Positions 18,090 to 27,918 of a DNA stretch of 64,000 bases are shown here, one piece after another. The notes below the pieces were generated by a model. It was given only the letters and a program-made list of their open reading frames with translations, was not told the origin of the DNA and made no database searches. Made by a program: the position numbers and the translations under genes. The first letter of the stretch is position 1; every line of letters begins with the position of its first letter. This stretch comes from Limnothrix sp. RL_2_0 (lineage in GTDB: Bacteria; Cyanobacteriota; Cyanobacteriia; Cyanobacteriales; MRBY01), in the NCBI GenBank assembly GCA_012033055.1, contig JAAUPR010000003.1, positions 43,125 through 107,124 on the forward strand. The letters are read 5' to 3'.

Positions 18090-18584
18090 TCAACGCGATA
18101 GAATCCGTGTCACAAATTCCTCTGGTTTTTCAGGACTAACCATAATGGTTTTCTTACCCAACTTCAGTACTACAGCTAATCTTGGCGCAGTGACATAGGC
18201 ATCATAAACCCCTAATTTTGCGGTACGAAATTTTCCCACAAATGAGAAAAACCCACCATTCCCAAAAATGCGTAATGACTTATCCATCGCCGTCGGATCG
18301 TACACTGCACTTTCTAAATTATTGAGCGCAATTTCTGTGGTCCAACCCAGTCGCGAAATCAGGAGGCGATCGCCCGCAATCTCATAACCCCGCACCATAA
18401 ATACTGCCGACACCACCGCTATCAAAACGATAAGTATCGAGAACAAACCCACCGACACATTGCCCATTTGTTTACTGACAAAAATCAAAGCCCCAATGCC
18501 AAGGATCAATGTCAAACAAGTCGCCACCGTAATATAAGTAAGCGATTGACTCCACGGCGCTTTAAAAACCAAAGTTTGATCCAT
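18090..18584 (-). CDS. Membrane protein with a bacterial PH-like domain
   Basis: A 164-residue protein with two N-terminal membrane helices (about 15-35 and 45-65). They are followed by a beta-rich domain (YEIAGDRLLISRLGWTTEIAL, then FGNGGFFSFVGKF and KTIMVSPEKPEEFV) characteristic of bPH_10-type PH domains. The role of these proteins is unknown. It is convergent with glcE, whose restored stop lies 11 bases away, and no terminator is visible between them. Confidence 0.7.
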   Translation of the reverse strand: MDQTLVFKAPWSQSLTYITVATCLTLILGIGALIFVSKQMGNVSVGLFSILIVLIAVVSAVFMVRGYEIAGDRLLISRLGWTTEIALNNLESAVYDPTAMDKSLRIFGNGGFFSFVGKFRTAKLGVYDAYVTAPRLAVVLKLGKKTIMVSPEKPEEFVTRILSR

Positions 18585-18735
18585 CGATTTATACCAAAAA
18601 CTACCTCAACAGTAGCGAAGCTCTATGGTCAAAACTTGAAAAACCTTATCGTATTTAATAATTAGTTAAAGAGGAGCTACACTCTAAATCTTTGGACATA
18701 TAATTCAAAGCGGAACATCAACGGCATGGGTCTTG

Positions 18736-19095
18736 ATGAGTGACAATACTGAGCTATTTGGGCAGGCTTCCCTCAAAAATGCATTCATTTCCTACGGCCG
18801 TGCAGATAGCCTAGGGTTTGCAAAATGGCTTAATGAAAAGCTCGTCGATCAAGGCTACCAAATATGGTTTGACTTTAATGATATTCCCCAAGGTGTGGAC
18901 TATCAAAAACAGATTAATGCGGGGATTGAGGATGCGGATAATTTTATTTTTGTGATTGCACCCCACGCCACAAATTCTCCCTATTGTCGTAAAGAAGTTG
19001 AGTTGGCGATCGCCCACACATCAGAAATCCCACACATCTGTACTAGGGGATTCGCCCAAAGAAATGCTAGTCTTGATTTCCCGCAAACTGCGTAG
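18736..19095 (+). CDS. TIR-domain protein, truncated
   Basis: The first 85 residues are a TIR domain: KNAFISYGRADS, then GYQIWFDFNDIPQG and QINAGIEDADNFIFVIAP, then SPYCRKEVELAIAH, which carries the Glu expected to be catalytic in TIR NADases. After the HIP1 site at 19007-19014 the similarity stops, and about 30 unrelated residues lead to a stop at 19095. Full cyanobacterial TIR proteins continue with further TIR strands and usually a WD40 or other C-terminal domain, so this looks like a remnant cut inside the domain. I start at ATG 18736. The neighbour 105 bases downstream is typA, which is unrelated. Confidence 0.7.
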   Translation: MSDNTELFGQASLKNAFISYGRADSLGFAKWLNEKLVDQGYQIWFDFNDIPQGVDYQKQINAGIEDADNFIFVIAPHATNSPYCRKEVELAIAHTSEIPHICTRGFAQRNASLDFPQTA

Positions 19096-19199
19096 CCTAG
19101 ATCCCAGAATCCACATATTAAGAAAGATGCTAGTTAGGCTACAATTATGTAGAAATTGTCAAAAAAATTTACAGGTTTTAGGAACCATCCGCAAAATTT

Positions 19200-20993
19200 A
19201 TGTCTCTCCCCATTCGTAACGTAGCGATTATTGCCCACGTTGACCACGGTAAAACTACTTTGGTTGATGCACTTTTGCACCAGTCCGGCATTTTCCGAGA
19301 AGGCGAAGACATCCCCGATTGCGTGATGGACTCCAACGACCTTGAGCGGGAACGCGGCATTACTATCCTTTCAAAAAATACTGCCGTCCGTTACCAAGAC
19401 ATCCATATCAATATCGTTGACACCCCTGGGCACGCCGACTTTGGTGGTGAAGTAGAACGCGTTCTCGGCATGGTAGACGGTTGTATCCTGATCGTCGATG
19501 CCAACGAAGGTCCGATGCCCCAAACCCGTTTCGTCCTCAAAAAAGCCCTAGAAAAAGGGTTGCGTCCCATCGTTGTTGTCAATAAAATTGACCGCCCGAA
19601 CGTTCACCCCGAAACCGCCGTTGATAAGGTATTTGACCTATTCGTAGAACTCGGCGCAGATGATGACCAGTGCGACTTCACCACTTTGTACGCTTCCGGT
19701 CTTTCTGGTTTTGCGCGGGAATCTCTCGAAGATACCAACGAAGATATGGAGCCTTTATTCCAAGCGATTCTCCATCACGTTCCGCCCCCAGCCGGCAACC
19801 CCGAGAAGCCTATCCAGCTTCAAGTAACGACCCTCGACTATTCAGATTATCTCGGACGTATTGTGATTGGTCGTATCCACAACGGTACGATTTTGGCTGG
19901 TCAGCAGGCTGCACTCATTAAAGAAGATGGCAGCATTACCAAAGCAAGAGTTGCTAAATTAATGGGCTTCTCCGGTCTGGCTCGTGTAGAACTAAAAGAA
20001 GCATCTGCGGGTCAAATCGTCGCTGTTTCCGGTTTTGCTGATGCGAATATCGGTGAAACGATTACTTGCCCCAATGAGCCTCAAGCATTGCCTTTGATCA
20101 AGGTGGATGAGCCAACGTTGCAGATGACTTTTTCTGTAAACAACTCCCCTTTTGCCGGTCAAGAAGGTAAGTTTGTCACTTCTCGTCAAATCCGCGATCG
20201 CCTAGAGCGGGAGCTAGAAACCAACGTTGCATTGCGCGTTGAAGACGGCGACACGACTGATAGCTTTGCAGTTTCCGGTCGTGGTGAATTGCACCTCGGT
20301 ATTCTGATCGAGACCATGCGTCGCGAAGGGTTTGAGTTCCAAGTTGCTCAGCCTAAGGTGATTTACCGTGAAGTGAATGGCAAGCCCTGTGAGCCTTTTG
20401 AGTACCTTGTGCTTGATGTGCCTGAAGAGGCTGTGGGTGGCTGTATTGAGCGACTCGGCCAACGTAAAGGTGAAATGCAGGATATGCAAGCCGGAGCTGG
20501 TGGTCGTTCCCAACTAGAGTTCATCGTTCCTGCCCGTGGTTTACTCGGTTTCCGAGGTGAATTTATCCGCATCACTCGCGGCGCTGGCATCATGAACCAT
20601 AGCTTCCTCGAATATCGTCCCCTCTGTGGTGAGTTTGAAACGCGCTACAACGGGATCATTACCGCTTTTGAAGAAGGCACAGCGACATTCTATGCTCTGA
20701 AAAATGCTGAGGATCGCGGTCAATTCTTCATCACGCCGGGAACAAAGGTTTACAAAGGCATGATTGTCGGTGAGCAGAACCGTCCCCAAGATATGGCCCT
20801 GAATGTTTGCAAAGCAAAGCAACTCACAAACCACCGTGCCGCCAGCGGCGACGAACTTGTTCAATTGCAGGCTCCTATAGAAATGAACTTAGAGCGTGCC
20901 CTTGAGTATATTGGCCCCGGCGAACTTGTTGAGGTTACGCCTGAGTCGATTCGTCTCCGTAAGCTTGATACGAAGACAATGGCAAAGCGTTAA
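19200..20993 (+). CDS. typA: Translational GTPase TypA/BipA
   Basis: TypA is a ribosome-associated GTPase related to EF-G that acts in 50S assembly and stress adaptation. The 597 residues are full length. G motifs are intact: [12 protein letters not shown] (G1, near 12-23), RGITI (G2), [11 protein letters not shown] (G3) and NKIDRP (G4). Then come domain II, the domain III region with [20 protein letters not shown], and the TypA-specific C-terminal domain from about 490 with [16 protein letters not shown]. The start ATG 19200 gives the standard N-terminus [17 protein letters not shown]. It has its own terminator and no operon partner. Confidence 0.97.
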   Translation: MSLPIRNVAIIAHVDHGKTTLVDALLHQSGIFREGEDIPDCVMDSNDLERERGITILSKNTAVRYQDIHINIVDTPGHADFGGEVERVLGMVDGCILIVDANEGPMPQTRFVLKKALEKGLRPIVVVNKIDRPNVHPETAVDKVFDLFVELGADDDQCDFTTLYASGLSGFARESLEDTNEDMEPLFQAILHHVPPPAGNPEKPIQLQVTTLDYSDYLGRIVIGRIHNGTILAGQQAALIKEDGSITKARVAKLMGFSGLARVELKEASAGQIVAVSGFADANIGETITCPNEPQALPLIKVDEPTLQMTFSVNNSPFAGQEGKFVTSRQIRDRLERELETNVALRVEDGDTTDSFAVSGRGELHLGILIETMRREGFEFQVAQPKVIYREVNGKPCEPFEYLVLDVPEEAVGGCIERLGQRKGEMQDMQAGAGGRSQLEFIVPARGLLGFRGEFIRITRGAGIMNHSFLEYRPLCGEFETRYNGIITAFEEGTATFYALKNAEDRGQFFITPGTKVYKGMIVGEQNRPQDMALNVCKAKQLTNHRAASGDELVQLQAPIEMNLERALEYIGPGELVEVTPESIRLRKLDTKTMAKR

Positions 20994-21044
20994 ATTTGGC
21001 TAGCCATCACAATCAAATAATTTAGAGCAATATTTTGTTCAGCC

Positions 21045-21079
21045 AGTAGGGATATTTTATGAAATACCCCTACTTTTTT
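21045..21079. terminator. Terminator between typA and the carotenoid oxygenase gene
   Basis: A stem of 13 bp (AGTAGGGATATTT at 21045-21057 with AAATACCCCTACT at 21062-21074, one G-T wobble) and a TATG loop is followed by a T run. It lies between two convergent genes, so it may serve both, though the T tail favours typA. Confidence 0.85.
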
Positions 21080-21089
21080 GTTGTCTAAA

Positions 21090-22496
21090 TCAAGTGGTGC
21101 TGAGGATTTGGTCTTGATTAACCCATGTGGCATGGAAGCCGTAGGGGACTCGCTGGGGAATAAGTACGCGGGCGATCGCCTCACCAGATAAATTTTGCGC
21201 AGAGAGAATTAACAGCTCCGATTGATTCGTACTTTCGTCATGAACATAGTTGAGCAGCCAACCATCATCTTCCGCTTCCGCTGTGGCATCCGGGCGTGGG
21301 ACAAAAATAGTTTCACTACAATAGCAATTTGCGCCCAGTTCATAGCTTTCCACAACTGTGTTGCCTGTGCCCTGACGGAAATCAAACTTCAGTACAGCAT
21401 CAAATAACGGCAGCGGTGAGAAAGACATGCGCGCGGCATAGCCATAGTCCATTTTGTAGCCGAGATAGGCCGGATTGACTTGGGGAAAGTCGCAGGGATA
21501 AGGAGCAATTTGCTGTTCTTTCACTGCACCAGATTCGAGATCAAAACGCCATTCATACAAAAATGGAATTGCTTTCATCGGATCGCCCGTGCCAGTTAGG
21601 TCAAAGGCTTCCATACGACAGGCTATTAAAACAACTTCAGTCCCATCTTCATAGGCATTCAACACATGGAACGCATAGCAGGCGGGAGACTCAAACCAGC
21701 GAATTTCTGAGGCTTCACCATAACGGGGCAAAATTCCAAATCGGCTAGGGGAATCTGCTTCGAAGGCCATAGCTGGCTGCCCTTGAGCCATACGTTCAGG
21801 CCGGAAAGTTAAGGGCAAATCCATAAAGACTGCGTATTTTTCTGTGATGGCAAAGTCATGCATCATCACGCCGACGGAGAGAGCGATCGGTTGGGTTTTG
21901 AGTAATTCTCCCGCCGCTGAAACCACGCTGTAGTGTAAGTATGGAGGCCCAAAAGAATAACCGAAGAAAAACATCTCTCCGGTTTTGGGGTCAACTTTTG
22001 GGTGGGCTGTCATGGGAGATTGCAGGCGATCGCCGAAAGTATAATTCCCAAACGTATTCAGTTCCGGTAGCCCTAAAGCATGGGGTTCGCCCCCTTCCCA
22101 TGTCGCAAGAAATTTCCCCGCATGCCACACCAGCGCCGTATTTGCCGTATTTTTTGACGGGCCTTCAGGAATATCCATCTGAGGCGGTTCTATAATACCC
22201 GTCCAAATTGCCTTTTGAGCCGCTTTTTCTGTTTGATAACCTTTAGTTTGGACGTAACGATTTCGGTAAGACGCTTTGCCATCTTGGATATGAACGCCGT
22301 GGATCATGCCATCCCCATCAAACCAGTGATAGTTGCCGATGGGCGGGAATTGGGGGTTCGGCCCATTACGTAAAAACATGCCCGCTAGTTCCGTGGGAAT
22401 TTCGCCAATAACTTCCAGCGTCTCAATTGTTGCTTCCTCTGGAATGGGGGCAAAGTTACCTGAAAGAAAGGGATCAGTGGCCGTCGTTGTCACCAT
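21090..22496 (-). CDS. Carotenoid cleavage oxygenase (RPE65 family)
   Basis: A 468-residue non-haem iron enzyme that should cleave carotenoids or apocarotenoids oxidatively, as in retinal synthesis by cyanobacterial ACO/Diox proteins. Four iron-binding His candidates are spaced as expected: TAHPKVD near 165, MMHDFAIT near 213, CYAFHVLNAYED near 277 and PYGFHATW near 457. Second-shell Glu positions also appear, for example in NAYEDGTEVV. The N-terminus LRNGPNPQFPP and WFDGDGMIHG are classic family blocks. The gene is monocistronic. Substrate and cleavage position cannot be deduced from sequence. Confidence 0.92.
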   Translation of the reverse strand: MVTTTATDPFLSGNFAPIPEEATIETLEVIGEIPTELAGMFLRNGPNPQFPPIGNYHWFDGDGMIHGVHIQDGKASYRNRYVQTKGYQTEKAAQKAIWTGIIEPPQMDIPEGPSKNTANTALVWHAGKFLATWEGGEPHALGLPELNTFGNYTFGDRLQSPMTAHPKVDPKTGEMFFFGYSFGPPYLHYSVVSAAGELLKTQPIALSVGVMMHDFAITEKYAVFMDLPLTFRPERMAQGQPAMAFEADSPSRFGILPRYGEASEIRWFESPACYAFHVLNAYEDGTEVVLIACRMEAFDLTGTGDPMKAIPFLYEWRFDLESGAVKEQQIAPYPCDFPQVNPAYLGYKMDYGYAARMSFSPLPLFDAVLKFDFRQGTGNTVVESYELGANCYCSETIFVPRPDATAEAEDDGWLLNYVHDESTNQSELLILSAQNLSGEAIARVLIPQRVPYGFHATWVNQDQILSTT

Positions 22497-22605
22497 AAAT
22501 ATGTTCTGGGGTTTCTACAATTTGCCTGTAGCTTAACCTATGGCTCTGGTCAGGGTTACGGCGATCGCCACAAAAAACAGGAAGCTTTTACCATGACCTA
22601 ACGGC

Positions 22606-23682
22606 CTAGCATTTCGTTCCTGCGCCATTAACTTTTTTCGGACGATCCCGTAAATTATCCGCCGTGGTCAACAGGCGCACCATTTCATCAGGATCAAAAC
22701 CCGTTCTTTCCAGATCTGGCAGTGGTAAAATCTGCCCCAGCAATGCCCGCCATTCTTCTGGATTTTTTGTGCGATGACTCGCCAACAGATCCACCATATC
22801 CGCCCACATACCAAACAAGGCCGCTAATTGCGCTAATTCCTGCACCATTACAGATTGCTCAGTTTTGAGATTATTCATCTCCTCCCAATTGCTTGTCGGC
22901 TTTTTTTCTAGTTCATAAATCCTGTTATTCAGGCGAACATAATCGTTTTGTAGACTAATATAATGCTGCCGTAAACGATCTTCTACTGCCGAAAAATCAG
23001 AGTCCAATTCCTGCGCAAGTTGTATTCTAGAATCTGCATTGCCGATGGTTAAAACCGAGTCGGGAGCCGTCAAAATTGTTCTCAACACATTTTTCGTCTG
23101 GGGATCTTGGCCCATCGTAACGGTTTCAATATTGTGATATTGGAGTTCCCCGAAAAGATAAGTATCGCCACTCCGATCATTTTCATCACATGCCAGAGCG
23201 AAATCCCACCAATATCGAATCCCTGATTGTAATAGACCTTCAGGGAGATCAAGCCGCAGTAAACCACCTTGATTGTCGATGGTACTAAGGTCTTGCGTGT
23301 ATACCAGTGACCCATCTTGCTGAAAGATACTCAATTCTCCTTTGACTGCCTGATTTTGTGGGATATACCACCAGAGACTGGGAGCAGAGGATGTCGTATT
23401 TGCTGTGGCGATCGCCTCAGAATCTTTCATGGCGCTGGGGAGAATAGAGCGAAACCAAACCTTTTCAGATTTTGTTAAGCACCCACTACATCGTTTCCCG
23501 CCATTCAAGGTATCGGGCAAAGCTCCCCGTTCAACGTTGGGGAACTTAAGGCTTATTGCTTCTTTACGGAATTCAGGTTGTTGTTCTTCTAGGGAAGGAG
23601 CCGCAAATAATGGGCTAAGGCCACAGTTCAATCCCAAGACAAGCAGGATCAACGATTGCCAGCGAACTCTATTGTTTTTCAT
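22606..23682 (-). CDS. DUF928 exported protein
   Basis: From ATG 23682 the protein opens with a signal peptide (WQSLILLVLGLNCGLSPLFA) and ends at 22606, about 358 residues. The middle contains PSLWWYIPQNQAVKGEL, LRLDLPEGLL and GIRYWWDFALACDE, which place it in DUF928, a cyanobacteria-specific family of unknown function that is often encoded next to CHASE2 or adenylate-cyclase-like genes. The last third is helical and charged and includes KKPTSNWEEMNNL, perhaps a tetratricopeptide-like region. An upstream in-frame start at 23703 exists, but the signal peptide argues for 23682. Confidence 0.8.
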   Translation of the reverse strand: MKNNRVRWQSLILLVLGLNCGLSPLFAAPSLEEQQPEFRKEAISLKFPNVERGALPDTLNGGKRCSGCLTKSEKVWFRSILPSAMKDSEAIATANTTSSAPSLWWYIPQNQAVKGELSIFQQDGSLVYTQDLSTIDNQGGLLRLDLPEGLLQSGIRYWWDFALACDENDRSGDTYLFGELQYHNIETVTMGQDPQTKNVLRTILTAPDSVLTIGNADSRIQLAQELDSDFSAVEDRLRQHYISLQNDYVRLNNRIYELEKKPTSNWEEMNNLKTEQSVMVQELAQLAALFGMWADMVDLLASHRTKNPEEWRALLGQILPLPDLERTGFDPDEMVRLLTTADNLRDRPKKVNGAGTKC

Positions 23683-24235
23683 GTAGGGCCTTCCATAAAA
23701 CAATCATTTCGGTTAAAAATTCGAGAATATCCTCTACTATTTTTCATCGACAAAACATTTGACTTAACCTCATCAAAAAAAATGGAGCTATTACTAGTGA
23801 GGTATCATCTGCTTGGTCAAGAATCTATTCTCTAAAATTACTGCGATCGCCGACTATTTTTCGAGTTGTTTTGATGAAACTCTGGCGATCGCCCTTCCAA
23901 ACCCTCAGTATTGTTAACTAGGCGATCGCCCAAAATACAAAAACCCCTAGCCCAGAGCATCCCCGTTGAACCGACTCACATTACTATCAATCTTGCCGTG
24001 TTCATCAACCGACTTACCTTAATGCAACCCCCCGGCGATCGCCCCAATCACCCAATAGAACCATGGGGTACTGAAATGATTTGTAACAAAGTGTATAAAC
24101 TATTCACACAAAAGGGTTTAAAGCCTACATGGGAGCTTGTTAGACTGTAACCTAACTAAACAACAAGTCTCACGCGGTTATTCCCTTGATGAGAGACTAG
24201 CCCACCCATAAAAACAGACGCGATAATTTACGGAT
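23683..24235. other. Gene-free stretch upstream of acsF
   Basis: About 550 bases with four HIP1 sites and no supported gene; an open frame at 23911-24150 looks accidental. It should hold the acsF promoter and leader and the promoter of the DUF928 gene. I see no riboswitch structure or confident binding site. Confidence 0.5.
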
Positions 24236-25315
24236 ATGGTAAATACTGTTAACAAACCTTCTGGAGTAGAAGAACTACGCCCCGGCGTTAAAGTTCCTGC
24301 AAAAGAAACGATCCTGACCCCCCGCTTCTACACCACCGATTTCGATGAGATGGCCAAAATGGATCTCACCGTTAACGAAGAAGAATTAGAAGCGATTATT
24401 GAGGAATTCCGCGTAGACTACAACCGTCACCACTTCGTACGGGATGAGTCCTTCGACATTTCCTTTGACAACATCGAGGGCGAAACACGCCAGCTCTTCA
24501 TCGAATTTCTAGAGCGCTCCTGCACCGCAGAATTTTCCGGCTTCCTACTTTACAAAGAACTAGGCCGTCGTCTCAAAAAAACAAACCCCCTCTTGGCAGA
24601 AGGCTTTAACCTGATGTCCCGCGACGAAGCTCGCCACGCAGGCTTCCTTAACAAAGCCCTCACCGACTTCAATCTTTCCCTTGACCTCGGCTTTTTAACC
24701 AAGAGTCGCAGTTATACCTTCTTTAAACCCAAGTTCATCTTCTACGCAACTTATCTCTCTGAGAAGATCGGTTACTGGCGCTATATCAAGATTTATCGTC
24801 ACCTCGAACAACACCCTGAAGATCAGATTTATCCCATCTTCAAATTCTTTGAGAACTGGTGCCAAGACGAGAACCGCCACGGTGATTTCTTTGATGCAGT
24901 CATGAAGACTCAGCCCGACATCCTCAATGACTGGAGAGCCCGCCTCTGGTGTCGCTTCTTCCTACTCTCAGTCTTCGTAACGATGTATCTCAACGACATT
25001 CAACGTTCTGGGTTCTATGAGTCCCTTGGTTTGGATGCCCGTCAGTTTGACCGTGAAGTGATCAAAGAAACCAACAATACTGCTGGCCGTGTGTTCCCTG
25101 TTGTTCTTGATGTGGAAAATCCAAAATTCTACGAGCGGATGGAAGTCTGTGTCAGTAACAATGAAAAGCTTGCTGAGATTAATGCAACCGATGCGCCTAA
25201 AGCAATTAAGGTTCTGAAAAAGTTGCCAACCTATCTATCCAACGTATCTCAACTGTTGAGCTTGTATTTCATGAAGCCCATCCGTGTTGATCAGCTTGAA
25301 GGTACTGTTCGCTAG
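24236..25315 (+). CDS. acsF: Mg-protoporphyrin IX monomethyl ester oxidative cyclase
   Basis: AcsF (ChlA/CHL27) is the oxygen-dependent di-iron enzyme that forms the isocyclic ring of chlorophyll, turning Mg-protoporphyrin monomethyl ester into divinyl protochlorophyllide at the membrane. The 359 residues match the family. Iron-ligand motifs are seen as the Glu-rich helix [18 protein letters not shown] near 105, then [13 protein letters not shown] (DExRH, near 128) and [11 protein letters not shown] (DENRH, near 222). The gene has a long upstream spacer and its own terminator, so it is probably transcribed alone. Its partner Ycf54 is not in the window. The sequence does not show whether this is the aerobic or the low-oxygen isoform. 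Confidence 0.96.
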   Translation: MVNTVNKPSGVEELRPGVKVPAKETILTPRFYTTDFDEMAKMDLTVNEEELEAIIEEFRVDYNRHHFVRDESFDISFDNIEGETRQLFIEFLERSCTAEFSGFLLYKELGRRLKKTNPLLAEGFNLMSRDEARHAGFLNKALTDFNLSLDLGFLTKSRSYTFFKPKFIFYATYLSEKIGYWRYIKIYRHLEQHPEDQIYPIFKFFENWCQDENRHGDFFDAVMKTQPDILNDWRARLWCRFFLLSVFVTMYLNDIQRSGFYESLGLDARQFDREVIKETNNTAGRVFPVVLDVENPKFYERMEVCVSNNEKLAEINATDAPKAIKVLKKLPTYLSNVSQLLSLYFMKPIRVDQLEGTVR

Positions 25316-25355
25316 TTTGATGACCAAGATCTGTGATTTTTAGTCAATATAAAAA

Positions 25356-25387
25356 CCCTCTAGATTTCTTCTAGGGGGCTTTCTTTT
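25356..25387 (+). terminator. Terminator of acsF
   Basis: The stem CCCTCTAGA (from 25356) pairs with TCTAGGGGG (ending 25378) with one wobble and a 5-base loop; a T-rich tail (TTTCTTTT) follows. It begins about 40 bases after the acsF stop. Confidence 0.85.
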
Positions 25388-25464
25388 GGGGATTCATGGT
25401 TGAGTTAGTAGAGTTAACGGAATCTGGGAACTTATTTTCTCGCTCTAGGTCTAAGCAAATTAAG

Positions 25465-25638
25465 TTAGACAGCTCTTTTCTCCTTTAGCTTGGTGTCGAA
25501 GGAAATCACGTTGGAATTGTTCTGGGAAAGTTGTAGTTCAAATGATCGATTTTTCTTGACAGACCATTCACCGGTTAAAGGATCGCGGTAAGTATGGAAT
25601 GGTGCTTGTGCTAGTTCAGGATTGCAGGGAGTTGCCAT
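25465..25638 (-). CDS. Small protein of 57 residues, unknown function
   Basis: An ORF starting at ATG 25638 and ending with TAA at 25465-25467. It begins MATPCNPELAQAPFHTYRDP and continues with LTGEWSVKKN. The first half, with DPLTGEW, looks conserved-protein-like; the second half is polar and Lys-rich. A weak AGGG lies about 10 bases upstream. The gene lies alone between acsF and the IMPase gene on the opposite strand. I recognise no family. Evidence for coding is the sensible amino-acid composition and lack of a better explanation for the 530-base gap. Confidence 0.55.
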   Translation of the reverse strand: MATPCNPELAQAPFHTYRDPLTGEWSVKKNRSFELQLSQNNSNVISFDTKLKEKRAV

Positions 25639-25842
25639 AGTAGAATTACCCTTAATCTATCTTTACGTCATCTTCATATAACCTACACATTGTAGCGAAT
25701 TATATCGTTTTGGGAAGGGGGGTCTAACCATTCATGGCTGGTTTGTTATGGATTGCATCTCTAGTTATTTAGTTGTCTGGAATGCTTGGGGCTGTTAGGC
25801 TAGAGGCGATCGCCCCATTACTGCAATAGTTAACGCTAACCT

Positions 25843-26685
25843 ATGATCGACAATACGTTCTGGACAAAAGTGCTTGCATTTTCTGAGGAGACAAGTCATC
25901 GCATTGGGGATGAGCTTCTGGGCAAGTTTGGCAAGTTGCAGGCGGTGCGGAAGGATGATGGCAGTTTGGTGACGGAGGCGGATAAGTGGTCTGATGCGGA
26001 AATCCGGGCGGCGATCGCCGAGACGTTTCCTGACCATGGCGTACTGAGCGAAGAGACCCAGCATATTTTTCCGGCGGAGGACTGGTGCTGGATTATTGAC
26101 CCCATCGACGGCACAACGAATTTTACGCGGGGGATTCCGATCTGGGGGATCTCCATGGGCTTGTTTTACAAAGGCTCTCCCATTTTTGGCTATGTACATT
26201 TTCCGGTGATTCGTCAGTCGTACCATGGCTATTGGTATGGTGATTCTGGTTTGACGGGGCCGACGGGCGCTTATTGTAATGGCGAACCGATTCACACTAG
26301 TCCCGATGAGCCAAGCATGAATCATATTTTTAATCTCTGTGCCCGCAGTACTGATGTGGTCGCGAACAAGCCGTTTCCCTGCAAGATTCGTTTGATGGGG
26401 GTGGCGAGCTATAACATTCTCATCGTGGCGGCGGGGGCAGCTTTGGGGGGAGTGGAAGCCACGTCAAAAATTTGGGATATTGCGGCGGTGTGGACAATTT
26501 TGCAAGCGGCGGGTGGGGCGATCGCCAGCCTTGAACCCAACCCCATTTTTCCGTTAACCGTGGGCAAAGATTACGGTAGCCGACCATTCCCCTGTGTCAC
26601 CGCTAGTCGCGAAGCATTGATTCCCGTTTTTAAACCTTTGGTACAATTTATCGGCGATCGCGTTTGCGAAAAGTACGAGTTGTAG
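25843..26685 (+). CDS. Inositol monophosphatase family protein
   Basis: A 280-residue metal-dependent phosphatase of the IMPase/FBPase/CysQ superfamily. The metal sites are complete: LSEETQ (Glu pair near 67), WIIDPIDGTTNFTRG (DPIDGT, near 85-100) and SKIWDIAAVW (WDxAA, near 208). The PIDGTTNFTRG and GGVEATSKIWD blocks fit the inositol-phosphatase branch better than CysQ. Likely substrates are inositol phosphates or histidinol phosphate; the sequence does not decide. The start is ATG 25843 after a HIP1-containing leader. The next gene (ABC ATPase) is 71 bases away in the same direction. Confidence 0.9.
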   Translation: MIDNTFWTKVLAFSEETSHRIGDELLGKFGKLQAVRKDDGSLVTEADKWSDAEIRAAIAETFPDHGVLSEETQHIFPAEDWCWIIDPIDGTTNFTRGIPIWGISMGLFYKGSPIFGYVHFPVIRQSYHGYWYGDSGLTGPTGAYCNGEPIHTSPDEPSMNHIFNLCARSTDVVANKPFPCKIRLMGVASYNILIVAAGAALGGVEATSKIWDIAAVWTILQAAGGAIASLEPNPIFPLTVGKDYGSRPFPCVTASREALIPVFKPLVQFIGDRVCEKYEL

Positions 26686-26756
26686 GGAATTCGATAAGAT
26701 ATATCCCTGAGCATTTTCCATAACCCTGAGCATTTTTACAAGGACGTTCTACTGCC

Positions 26757-27776
26757 ATGACTGTTGCGGTTGCCATTGACCATCTCCAAAAAAGCTACGG
26801 TGCGACCCAAGCCGTAAAGGATGTTTCCTTTGAAGTAGAGCAGGGCAAAATTTTTGGTTTACTAGGGCCAAACGGTGCAGGAAAAACGACGACAATCCGC
26901 TGTCTTTGCACCCTCGCAAAACCCGATGCCGGCAAGGTCGAAGTATGCGGTATTTCTGCTTTAGCCCAACCCAAAATCGTCCGGCAACGTCTCGGTTATG
27001 TGGCGCAGGAAGTGGCGATCGACAAGATTCTCACCGGGCGTGAATTACTCAATTTACAGGCAGCACTCTACCATTTACCGAAAAAATTTATTGGTCAGCG
27101 GGTAGACCAATTGCTCGAAGCCTTAGGTTTAAGTGACTACGCCGATCAAAAAACAGGCACATATTCCGGTGGTTTGAGAAAACGTTTGGATTTGGCGGCA
27201 GGACTGTTGCATCAGCCGGATGTATTGGTGTTGGATGAACCGACGGTGGGCCTTGATATCGAAAGTCGCGTGGTGGTGTGGGATTTTTTACGGCAATTGC
27301 GGGCGGCGGGAACAACCGTTTTAATCACCAGTCATTACCTTGAAGAAGTTGATGCCCTTGCGGATAGTCTCGCCATTATTGATCAGGGCAAAGTGATTGC
27401 TAACGGTACGCCGAATGAATTGAAGGATCAAGTGGGTGGCGATCGCATTACCCTACGGATTCAAGAATTCACGTCTGACGCAGATGTTAGTAAAGCGAAG
27501 GAAATTATTGATGGCTTAGAGTTTGTCGAAAATGTGATCGTCAATAGTTCCCAAGGCAACTCGTTAAATCTAGTGGTGGGTCGTCAGGGTAATCACCTCA
27601 GCACCATCGAGCAAACGATTCAGAATGCGGGTTTACCGATTTTTAGTTTGAGTCAATCGCGCCCTAGTTTGGACGATGTGTATCTTGCGGCAACGGGACA
27701 AACCTTGATGGATGCGGATTTGGCGGCGGCAGCGACGCGGGATCTGAAAAAAGAGAAAAAATTGCAGATGAAATAA
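26757..27776 (+). CDS. ABC transporter ATP-binding protein, DrrA type
   Basis: The ATPase subunit of a drug/ABC-2 type exporter. Walker A is GPNGAGKTTT near 38, the signature is YSGGLRKRLDLA near 138, Walker B is VLVLDEPTVGLD near 160, and the H-loop is SHYLEE near 194. The extra C-terminal domain of about 115 residues, with DRITLRIQEF and PSLDDVYLAATG, is typical of the DrrA family. No ABC-2 permease gene follows: the next 142 bases are non-coding and nadB comes convergently. The partner must be elsewhere. The C-terminus is Lys-rich (KKEKKLQMK). Confidence 0.9.
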   Translation: MTVAVAIDHLQKSYGATQAVKDVSFEVEQGKIFGLLGPNGAGKTTTIRCLCTLAKPDAGKVEVCGISALAQPKIVRQRLGYVAQEVAIDKILTGRELLNLQAALYHLPKKFIGQRVDQLLEALGLSDYADQKTGTYSGGLRKRLDLAAGLLHQPDVLVLDEPTVGLDIESRVVVWDFLRQLRAAGTTVLITSHYLEEVDALADSLAIIDQGKVIANGTPNELKDQVGGDRITLRIQEFTSDADVSKAKEIIDGLEFVENVIVNSSQGNSLNLVVGRQGNHLSTIEQTIQNAGLPIFSLSQSRPSLDDVYLAATGQTLMDADLAAAATRDLKKEKKLQMK

Positions 27777-27918
27777 GGGAAGACGGGAGGATTTGGGGAC
27801 GGGGTGATAAGAAGAGCTATTTTGGTTTCTGGCCTTAATCGACAAAAGAATAGCCTTCGATTGTGCTTATTTTTTTAATTGAAATCTCTGTTTCCATCAA
27901 AATCTCCGCGTCACTGCG

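Noticed and set aside
18956..19219. Open frame overlapping the end of the TIR gene and the typA start
   Set aside because: Tested as a continuation of the TIR domain by frameshift, but its sequence does not match TIR strands or any known C-terminal domain.
23911..24150. Open frame of 79 codons upstream of acsF
   Set aside because: No ribosome binding site, no protein-family features, and it crosses repeated HIP1 sites; it reads as chance within a promoter region.
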